Shown piece after piece: positions 57,193 through 64,000 of a DNA stretch of 64,000 nucleotides. The translations under genes and the position numbers were made by a program. The stretch is from Clostridiales bacterium. Its GTDB lineage: Bacteria; Bacillota; Clostridia; Saccharofermentanales; Saccharofermentanaceae. The notes below the pieces were generated by a model, which worked only from the letters and a program-made list of their open reading frames with translations, was not told the origin of the DNA and did no database searches. Location: contig JAGCXQ010000005.1 of assembly GCA_017961235.1 (NCBI GenBank), positions 1-64,000 of the forward strand. The letters run 5' to 3'. How positions within the stretch are numbered: position 1 is the first letter of the stretch; every line of letters starts with the position of its first letter.

Positions 57193-57255
57193 GAATTTGG
57201 TTGGGTCTGCTTAGCAGGCATATATTCATCGTTTGGTGACAATTGGAGGGTTATC

Positions 57256-59280
57256 ATGACAGAAGAAAAAGCACAGAGACGTACGGCCGGAGACCGTTTT
57301 GGCCGCTGGATCAGAGTTTTGTCCTGTACCTTAGTTATCGCGTTTTTGGGAGCGCAGGGTATCGCGGCATTACCGTCCGGAACGGCAAATGATCATCTTT
57401 CTAACGAAAGTTCTAATGGTTTAAATCCTGAAAATCCATTTAACTATGCACTGTTTTGCTTTGGCAACCTTGAAGTAGGAGGAGGCCAGGGTCATCACTC
57501 TACCGGTGCTTTTGCAGTAGGTGGAGATGCAAAGTTCGGCGACTTTTCTTTCGCAGCCAGCAACACGGCTCCAGGTGAGCGTGGACTGTCTCAGCTCATT
57601 GTAGCAGGTCAGCTGAATTTTGAAGCCCTCAATACTCTCCGTGGTAATCTTGAAGTTTCTTCTGTATCCAATATCCATGGTTCTACCTATGGATTCAGTT
57701 CTGAGAAATATCATATCGTTGAAGGTATCTCTCTGAACTTCGGTGAAAGAAAAGCAGCAATGGTATCCCGTGCAAATAGCGCTAACAGCTATGCCCAGAC
57801 AAACTCCAATGCGATCCTGAGCAAGCAGGGCGGCGGCGGATGGCTGGAAGTTGAAGCAAAGACTCCTGCCGGATTCGACGCTGAAAAAGATCTGCTTATC
57901 TTTAACCTTCCTGAAGGAACAAACAAACTGTACGTTCCGGAAGGCGTAAATGTCATCATTAATGTTCGTGGTGATTCTGTTAACTATTTCCCGCAGCTGA
58001 TGTATGGTTCCTTCAGTGGCGCAAGCACACCGAATGATGGTGGTGATAACCGTGACCGTCATGTTGTTTGGAACTTTGCTGAAGCAAAGAGCATCTATGT
58101 TCCGGATAACCTGGCACTTCATGGTGCAGTACTTGCTCCGAACGCATACATCCAGAAGCTTGGCGGTAATACAAATGGTGCAGTTATCTGCGCATCCCTC
58201 TTTACAACTTCTGAATTCCACACTGTTTCTAATAGTGTAAAGTTCAACTTCAATACTCCAACTCCGACACCGACAGCAACACCGGTTCCGACAAATACAC
58301 CTACACCTACACCGGTACCGACAAATACTCCGACACCGACACCTGTCCCGACAGCTACACCGACAGCAACACCTGTTCCGACGGCTACACCGACAGCGAC
58401 ACCGGTTCCGACTAACACACCGACACCGACTCCGAAGCCGACAAATACACCTACTCCGACTCCGAAGCCGACAGCAACACCGATCCCGACAGCTACACCT
58501 GTTCCGACAGCTACACCGATGCCGTCTCCGACAGCTACACCTGTCCCGACAAACACACCTACACCTACACCGAAGCCGACGAATACGCCGACTCCGACAC
58601 CGACGCCGACAAATACGCCGACACCGACTCCGAAGCCGACAAACACACCTACACCTACGCCGAAGCCGACGAATACACCGACTCCGACACCTAAGCCGAC
58701 AGCGACGCCTACACCGAAGCCGACAGCGACTCCGATTCCGACGCCGACACCTGTTCCGACAGCAACACCGATTCCGTCTCCGACGCCGACTCCGGTACCA
58801 ACGGCAACACCTACACCGACACCGAAGCCGACGAACACACCGACACCTACGCCGAAGCCGACTGAGACTCCAACACCGACTCCGATCGTAGATGATGATG
58901 AAGACGAATTGACACCGACACCTACGCCGGAACCGACAGCGACACCTACACCGCTGCCGACAGCAACACCGATTCCGACAGCAACACCTGTCCCGACAGC
59001 TACTCCGATGCCGTCGCCGACAGAGACACCTGTTCCGACAGCAACACCGATTCCGACGGAGACACCTGTTCCGACAGAGACACCTGTTCCGACAGATCCG
59101 CCGAAGACGGAAACTCCGACACCGACACCTGAAGGATCCGTTCTTGGTGCTACCCGTGTTCCGAAGACAGGTGATACAGGATCTTCTGTAAAACTTCTTG
59201 CCGGATTGTTCTTCCTGGTAGCATCTGCTGCGACAGTCACAGTAGTAGTTACTAAGACCAAAGAAGACGAAGAGAATTAA
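57256..59280 (+). CDS. Sortase-anchored surface protein: choice-of-anchor A domain and Thr-Pro repeat stalk
   Basis: 674 residues; GGAGGG precedes the ATG. Signal sequence (about 20-40), then a choice-of-anchor A domain about 60-330 ([30 protein letters not shown]). Residues 334-625 are almost wholly Thr-Pro based repeats ([21 protein letters not shown] types), with an acidic break ([11 protein letters not shown]) in the middle. The end holds VPKTGD (635-640), a hydrophobic segment and a charged tail KTKEDEEN: a sortase signal in which V replaces L of LPxTG. The stalk is a probable O-glycosylation target and would hold the head away from the wall. No sortase gene is in the window. Confidence 0.85.
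   Translation: MTEEKAQRRTAGDRFGRWIRVLSCTLVIAFLGAQGIAALPSGTANDHLSNESSNGLNPENPFNYALFCFGNLEVGGGQGHHSTGAFAVGGDAKFGDFSFAASNTAPGERGLSQLIVAGQLNFEALNTLRGNLEVSSVSNIHGSTYGFSSEKYHIVEGISLNFGERKAAMVSRANSANSYAQTNSNAILSKQGGGGWLEVEAKTPAGFDAEKDLLIFNLPEGTNKLYVPEGVNVIINVRGDSVNYFPQLMYGSFSGASTPNDGGDNRDRHVVWNFAEAKSIYVPDNLALHGAVLAPNAYIQKLGGNTNGAVICASLFTTSEFHTVSNSVKFNFNTPTPTPTATPVPTNTPTPTPVPTNTPTPTPVPTATPTATPVPTATPTATPVPTNTPTPTPKPTNTPTPTPKPTATPIPTATPVPTATPMPSPTATPVPTNTPTPTPKPTNTPTPTPTPTNTPTPTPKPTNTPTPTPKPTNTPTPTPKPTATPTPKPTATPIPTPTPVPTATPIPSPTPTPVPTATPTPTPKPTNTPTPTPKPTETPTPTPIVDDDEDELTPTPTPEPTATPTPLPTATPIPTATPVPTATPMPSPTETPVPTATPIPTETPVPTETPVPTDPPKTETPTPTPEGSVLGATRVPKTGDTGSSVKLLAGLFFLVASAATVTVVVTKTKEDEEN
58255..59130 (+). 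repeat. Thr-Pro-coding short tandem repeats
   Basis: About 875 bp of ACACCGAC/ACTCCGAC-type units within the surface protein gene, encoding [12 protein letters not shown] and VPTATP words. The DNA-level similarity between units is high enough for slippage or recombination to change the stalk length. Confidence 0.9.
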
Positions 59281-59299
59281 TTGAATAATTCACACTTTA

Positions 59300-59331
59300 A
59301 AGGCTGCCTTTTCGCAAAGGCAGCCTTTTTT
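59300..59331 (+). terminator. Terminator of the surface protein gene
   Basis: AAGGCTGCCTTT (59300-59311), loop TCGC, AAAGGCAGCCTT (59316-59327), then TTTT: a perfect 12-bp stem. Confidence 0.95.
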
Positions 59332-59380
59332 GATTGTTGTTTTTAGGGTAAAATGTTTAGTATTAGGGGGATAATAGTAT

Positions 59381-62300
59381 ATGATCGATCATTATGATGC
59401 ATTCATTTCGTATAAGCATGCACCTTTGGATAATAAAGTTGCTGCACACGTTCAGTCTAAACTTGAACATTTTCATATTCCGAAAAAGATCCGTAAAAAA
59501 ACGGGAATGCAGCGTATCCAGCGCGTCTTTCGTGATAAAGATGAATTGCCGATCACCAGTGATCTAAGTGCTACTATTTCTCATGCACTTGAGAACTCGA
59601 ATTATCTGATCGTAATCTGTTCTCATAACACGAAACAATCAGAATGGGTAAAAAGAGAGATACAGTATTTTCTGAAATACCATTCCAGACGACAGATCCT
59701 TGCAGTGCTTGCAGAAGGCGAACCACATGAAGTCCTCCCGGAAGATCTTCTTAGGGAAGAAGTGCGTGTCGTACGCCCGGACGGAACGGAAGCTATTGTT
59801 CTTCGTGAGAAGGAACCTCTTTGCTGTGATTTCAGATCGTCAATGCGGAAAGCGGATAAAGAGGAGCTGCCACGTCTTGCGGCTGCTTTGATCGGCTGCT
59901 CTTATGACGAATTGATGAATAGACGACGTGCATATCAGATGCAGAGAGTAACCGTGCTTGGCCTTGCGTTTGTTGTTTTAGCTGTAGGAGTTTGTTTATA
60001 TCTGCTTTGGAATCGATGGAGGCTTCAAAAGAGTTATAAGGACACACTTCGAAATCAGGCGATATATCTTGCAAATGAGTCGGAGAATTATCTTGAACAG
60101 GAAAAACGTATTGATGCAATTCAGCTTGCACTTGCTGCTCTTCCTTCCGATGATAATAACCGACCGGTCACTTCGGAAGCTGTCCGTGCGCTTACTGACG
60201 CGACCTTGGCGTATAAACCTCTGCAGGGTACAAGTATTGAGGCGGTATGGAATTATAAAATGCCGACCATGATTAGTTTCATGGATCTGTCTCCGGAGCG
60301 GACTTCTTTTGCCGCAGTGGATAAAAACGATCTTCTGCATGTTTGGACTACAGAGGAGCATCAACTGATTCTTGAAAAGTCATTTTCCGGAAAAACGGTT
60401 ATTTTTCTTGATTATCTGAAGGATGATCTTCTCCTGGTCGTAACTGATTGTGAAGCATATATGTATCGTTTATCTGAGAAAGAGCTGGCATGGAGTTTTC
60501 CTTTAGCAGAGGACAGACAAAGATTTAGAGGCGGTTATGGATTGCTTCGTGTTGAATCTGATGATTCATTCTTCCTTCTTACCAATTGGGATGATCTGTA
60601 TCACATTTCTTCTGAAGATGGAACTATTTTAGATTCTTATAAAATGCCTTCAAATTATGAAGATAAATACTTTACGTGTGAATCATATGCTGTTTCACCG
60701 GATGGGACTAAAATAGCTCTCTGCATAGAAATCGATTTATCGATGAATGTCGGAATTTACGATCTAACTGATGGTTCCTTAAAAGTGTGTCCATTTAATG
60801 GTTCCGGTTCCCGTGCCATAATGTGGACGGACAATGAAACAGTCATTGTTGTCGGATATGATGTTTATTCTTCGAATAATCTTCTTCGCACCGATAGAAT
60901 GATCGTTCAGCCGCATTCTGATAATGTGACTTGCATCGACGTTCCTTCCATGACGGAGAGATGGAGTCGTGATTGCAAATATAATGTTTCGCTCTTTTAT
61001 ACAGAACTCCTTAATCTTCCCGCAAGAAATGCAGTCGCTTATTCCACCGGTGATGTGATTGAGATATACGATACTAAAACCGGAGATGTGCTTGGATCTT
61101 ATCAGGTGCAGCAACTGATTGCAGACATAAGTGATAATGATGGTGATGGCGTTCCAACATTTGTTACAGAGTCAGGAGCTCTGGGTACAACTGTCGATTC
61201 TATGAGTACAAACACAGTGACGTACACTTTTGAGTTTGTAAATAATATAGACGAGGTTTTAATTGGGGATGGGGTCTATGTTCTCCCCAAGGAATCTTCT
61301 GAAGTCATCTTTTATGATACATATGTTATGGATGATGAGTGGAAGGAAATGGATCCGGATATTGTTATTCAACAGCCACAGCATTATCTTCTTGACGATG
61401 ATTATCTGGCAATACAATCTTCAAACGAAGGAATTCCACACATAACTGTATATGATGCCGAAAAGAAAACTCTCTTGTATGATCTTGATATAGAAGAGGC
61501 TTCTGCTATTAATTCAAGAATCTTTCAAATCGCTGATGATGTGCTATATATTGCTGTAGTCAATCAGGAGAGTGGTATTTCCATCATTAGTATTTCTATG
61601 GAAGATGGCAGCCGGAAAGAAGTGTATAACATATCCAGTCCATACTATGTTAATCAATTCAACGTCTCAATGACGGATGACTACCTGACTTATGTCTTCC
61701 GCGATAAAGAAATGCAACTTGATCGAATCGGTTTGTACAATATTCGTAGCGGCGAGACGAAATTATTCACGTTACCAAAAGATAAGCCGGATAGTATAGG
61801 CGTACCTGTATATTATTCCGAACTAAAGAAGATCGTTGTAGGCGATAAGGAAGATGTTTTTGTAATCGATGTCGAGAGCAGTGATATTAAAAAATTGCGT
61901 CTTCCTTCTAATTGGAGTGGAACAAGCGTTGTTGAGCATAATAAAGATCTAAGCAGATGGATCATTGCGGATCTGACTCATATTGTGATCTTTGATTCTG
62001 ACTGGAATCAGGAAATGGAACTTCAGACGAATGGCCGTGCAGCTATGGGTGCTGCTTTCTATAAAGAAGGAACGTCTTCTGAACAGATACTTGTCGTTTT
62101 TGATGACGGCTCCTTCTACCGGTATAATGCTAAAAACGGCGATTTTATCGGAAAAACGGAAGTTGAAATGTATTATAACAGTTTGAAGGAAGCGACACTT
62201 ACAGTCGATGAGGAACAGGGTCTGGTCTTTATTCAAACAGTTGATATCACGGATGTCCTCGAGACAGAATCCTGGGTCGAGGTAGCTGTTGTGTGGAATT

Positions 62301-62479
62301 CTTTTGGATACCACAAACCCTCTGATTCTTTCTTCGCCTCCAGCTACAAAAATGCTCTCGACTATCGTATCGGTTATTTCCGACACTATACATTGCAGGA
62401 ACTCAAAGACAAAGCATATAAGATCCTAAAAGGCTCGGAGATGTCTGAAGAGCAGAAAATGAGGTATGGTATCAGCTGA
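59381..62479 (+). CDS. TIR-domain membrane protein with C-terminal beta-propeller region
   Basis: 1032 residues; AGGGGG lies 10 nt before the ATG. N-terminal TIR domain (about 1-150): YDAFISYKH start, RDKDELP, and SEWVKREI in which Glu93 aligns with the catalytic Glu of NAD-cleaving TIR proteins such as SARM1 (WVHKE). One membrane helix at about 190-210 (VTVLGLAFVVLAVGVCLYLL), a short coiled linker, and from about 250 onward WD40/quinoprotein-like repeats with blade ends (LHVWTTEEHQ, VIEIYDTKTGDV, LLYDLDIEEA). TIR lies at the N-terminus, so the topology puts it inside and the propeller outside if the helix is a true anchor. Overlaps the convergent DHH gene by 8 bp. Confidence 0.85.
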   Translation: MIDHYDAFISYKHAPLDNKVAAHVQSKLEHFHIPKKIRKKTGMQRIQRVFRDKDELPITSDLSATISHALENSNYLIVICSHNTKQSEWVKREIQYFLKYHSRRQILAVLAEGEPHEVLPEDLLREEVRVVRPDGTEAIVLREKEPLCCDFRSSMRKADKEELPRLAAALIGCSYDELMNRRRAYQMQRVTVLGLAFVVLAVGVCLYLLWNRWRLQKSYKDTLRNQAIYLANESENYLEQEKRIDAIQLALAALPSDDNNRPVTSEAVRALTDATLAYKPLQGTSIEAVWNYKMPTMISFMDLSPERTSFAAVDKNDLLHVWTTEEHQLILEKSFSGKTVIFLDYLKDDLLLVVTDCEAYMYRLSEKELAWSFPLAEDRQRFRGGYGLLRVESDDSFFLLTNWDDLYHISSEDGTILDSYKMPSNYEDKYFTCESYAVSPDGTKIALCIEIDLSMNVGIYDLTDGSLKVCPFNGSGSRAIMWTDNETVIVVGYDVYSSNNLLRTDRMIVQPHSDNVTCIDVPSMTERWSRDCKYNVSLFYTELLNLPARNAVAYSTGDVIEIYDTKTGDVLGSYQVQQLIADISDNDGDGVPTFVTESGALGTTVDSMSTNTVTYTFEFVNNIDEVLIGDGVYVLPKESSEVIFYDTYVMDDEWKEMDPDIVIQQPQHYLLDDDYLAIQSSNEGIPHITVYDAEKKTLLYDLDIEEASAINSRIFQIADDVLYIAVVNQESGISIISISMEDGSRKEVYNISSPYYVNQFNVSMTDDYLTYVFRDKEMQLDRIGLYNIRSGETKLFTLPKDKPDSIGVPVYYSELKKIVVGDKEDVFVIDVESSDIKKLRLPSNWSGTSVVEHNKDLSRWIIADLTHIVIFDSDWNQEMELQTNGRAAMGAAFYKEGTSSEQILVVFDDGSFYRYNAKNGDFIGKTEVEMYYNSLKEATLTVDEEQGLVFIQTVDITDVLETESWVEVAVVWNSFGYHKPSDSFFASSYKNALDYRIGYFRHYTLQELKDKAYKILKGSEMSEEQKMRYGIS

Positions 62480-63968
62480 CGGTCTCGACCTGTTTATAAA
62501 GAAGCGGGAATAAGTGTTTCTTTATGATGTAGATGTCGTGCTCATCTTCGTTACTTACGGCGATATAGTCACCGACGTTACCGAGATAGTATTTTTCTTC
62601 GTCCCACTGTGTAAAGATCTTCACGCTGCGGTCGAGAGGCTTGGCATAGATCAGACCTCCACCGCTGCTGATTACCGCCTGAGCGTATTGCATGACGTCT
62701 ATCCTCTGACCGGTAGCAAGATTCTTGATGCTTGGTGAATACTCGACTTTTCTTGTGTAAGGACGATGAAGTTCAGAATATCTGGAACGGATCTTTTCTT
62801 CATTTGTCGGATAGACTTCGCCTTCGATACCTACCATGAGGTAACTGTCATCCTCTACAGTGATAACAACATCGCCTTCGAGTGTACGGATCTCGATCTG
62901 CGTCTTAGCAGGGAAGAGCTCGGAAAGCTTTACGATGCCGACTTCCTGAGGCAGTTTCTCGTAAAGAGGCATAGAAGATGTGTCCAGTATGGTATCTTTG
63001 GTATAAAGGATCGTAAACATGTCGAAGTATTGTTTCATGCGCTCCTTCAGAAGCTCGGATGGATCTTTGTCCAGTTTCTCAGGACGCAGTGATCCGCCGG
63101 CTTTCAGGATATGACCGCCGCCGCCACCGAGACCTTCTGCGAGGAAAGCGGCAAGCTCATTGGCATGAACTTCTTTTGTGCAGCTTCTAACCGAGAACTT
63201 GATTTCATACGGACTGACATAGTATGCCAGACATACATCAACTTTATCCGTCTCCAGAGAGAAGTCGGAGATAACGCCGAGAATGTTTGGATCACATGGT
63301 TCCGCCTGAAGGATCAGATAGTTATGATCCTCGAAGAATTCGAAATCCAGGATCGCTTTACCGGTGATCTTTAACTCGGAAAGTGAAATATTGGCATTAC
63401 TCATTTTTGTGATCAGGCTTCGCTGGATTCCAGCATTTAAAGACTCGATCATATCACGGTCGAGAGGGTGGGACACCTCGGATAGACGGTTAGTGTCAGA
63501 ATACAGGCCGTAATAGAGGGCGGTAGATAAGTTCTTGTCCTCACATACATCCAGGCCCTCCGAACGGATCAGATCCCACACAACGGTTGCGCAGCTACCG
63601 ATATTGCTTCTGATCTCGGCAAGTTCAGGAAGCGCGACAGTAAGCTGGTGGTGATCGATGATCGCGATATTTTTAGCCCTTGTAGAAGTAACATTTCTCT
63701 GTCCGTACTGACAGTCCACTGTGATGAGAAGCTCGGGCTCTTCATCAAAACCAGGTTCATATGAAACCGGGATCGAAAGTTCAGTAAGCATGATCACGAG
63801 GTTGCTTTTCTGCAGCTTGTTATTACCGCGATAGATGAAACGGACTTGTTTGCCATGCTTGGAAAAATACCAGTGAAGGGCCATTCCGCTGGCCAGGGCG
63901 TCCGCATCCGGATTGTCATGGCACTGGATCACGATGTCATTATATGGTAAAAGATCACTTAGTCTCAT
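62472..63968 (-). CDS. DHH/DHHA1 phosphoesterase with extra C-terminal region
   Basis: 498 residues. The DHH catalytic core: HDNPDADALASG (about 17-28), a central VDCQYG, IDHHQ (about 105-109), and C-terminal DHHA1 with GLGGGGGHILKAGG (about 279-293). This portion (about 1-325) matches NrnA-type oligoribonuclease/pAp phosphatases. The final ~170 residues (EVGIVKLSELFPAKTQIEIRTL ...) are an added region with no recognised family, not part of NrnA. It could serve nanoRNA or cyclic dinucleotide-derived dinucleotides. AGGAG lies 8 nt before the ATG. Confidence 0.85.
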   Translation of the reverse strand: MRLSDLLPYNDIVIQCHDNPDADALASGMALHWYFSKHGKQVRFIYRGNNKLQKSNLVIMLTELSIPVSYEPGFDEEPELLITVDCQYGQRNVTSTRAKNIAIIDHHQLTVALPELAEIRSNIGSCATVVWDLIRSEGLDVCEDKNLSTALYYGLYSDTNRLSEVSHPLDRDMIESLNAGIQRSLITKMSNANISLSELKITGKAILDFEFFEDHNYLILQAEPCDPNILGVISDFSLETDKVDVCLAYYVSPYEIKFSVRSCTKEVHANELAAFLAEGLGGGGGHILKAGGSLRPEKLDKDPSELLKERMKQYFDMFTILYTKDTILDTSSMPLYEKLPQEVGIVKLSELFPAKTQIEIRTLEGDVVITVEDDSYLMVGIEGEVYPTNEEKIRSRYSELHRPYTRKVEYSPSIKNLATGQRIDVMQYAQAVISSGGGLIYAKPLDRSVKIFTQWDEEKYYLGNVGDYIAVSNEDEHDIYIIKKHLFPLLYKQVETVS

Positions 63969-64000
63969 AGCTTTGCTCCTGTGTTTTATGTCTTTCTTAT

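Noticed and set aside
58119..59261. 380-residue Gly-Val repeat frame on the minus strand
   Set aside because: Direct consequence of the TP-coding repeats read on the other strand; no ribosome site.
59381..63968. Thoeris-type defence locus
   Set aside because: The TIR gene has no ThsA (SIR2/SLOG) neighbour; the adjoining gene is a DHH phosphoesterase, convergent.

Overview
The window looks like a chromosomal stretch of an obligately anaerobic, low-to-mid GC Firmicute of the class Clostridia, probably gut- or rumen-associated. The evidence is a Firmicutes-type gene set (IreB, YhbD-like regulator, DUF1292 proteins, Spo0A-C-like domain, VPKTG sortase signal), strong GGAGG ribosome sites, TTGACA/TATAAT promoters, and a four-subunit 2-oxoacid:ferredoxin oxidoreductase. 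I cannot name a genus. No prophage, insertion sequence, CRISPR array or rRNA operon is visible, and almost everything reads as core or near-core chromosome.

Layout. 1-1.7 kb: the 3' part of a glycogen phosphorylase gene. 2.0-4.1 kb: a lipoprotein behind a nested 5'-UTR hairpin, then a metallophosphoesterase on the minus strand whose 3' UTR carries a six-copy palindromic tandem repeat. 4.2-9.0 kb: a PC4-like protein, a membrane protein, ligA, formyl-THF cyclo-ligase, a membrane protein and a Spo0A-C-like protein. 9.0-14.1 kb: HU, an MFS transporter, a DUF1858 protein and a two-component system. 14.3-16.5 kb: dinB behind a close match to the Firmicutes LexA box, then a radical SAM protein. 16.5-22.4 kb (minus strand): an ABC-2 exporter operon and a kinase-like/hpt operon. 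Between these two operons, on the plus strand, lies an approximately 590-nt noncoding gene with a strong promoter, end-to-end pairing and a perfect terminator. 22.5-29 kb: serine hydrolase lipoprotein, ybaK, ABC exporter, galM, azlCD, thioesterase. 29.1-29.4 kb: tRNA Val-Asp-Phe. 29.5-34.8 kb: Ca-type P-ATPase, secG, RNase R, a His-less HPr. 35-42 kb: mtaB, ireB, ruvX, two DUF1292 proteins, a CPBP protease and a 1053-residue anchored propeller protein. 42-47.4 kb: zinc-ribbon protein, YhbD-like and ArsR-like regulators, mscL, vorDBAC. 47.6-55.9 kb: glgB-glgC-glgD-glgA and a GH13 glucosidase. 56-64 kb: zinc-ribbon protein, sortase-anchored Thr-Pro repeat protein, TIR-TM-propeller protein and a DHH phosphoesterase.

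How it fits together. The glg operon makes ADP-glucose (GlgC/GlgD), polymerises it (GlgA) and branches it (GlgB). The GH13 enzyme and the phosphorylase at the left edge take the polymer apart, so storage and mobilisation are both encoded within the window. GlgA and GlgB both end in unusual Lys/Ser/Thr-rich tails. The Vor complex and AzlCD point to branched-chain 2-oxoacid and amino-acid handling. The most interesting items are the large structured RNA (19882-20526), the transcribed palindromic repeat array (2860-3178), the TIR-TM-propeller protein, and an HPRT with Arg in place of the usual catalytic Asp.
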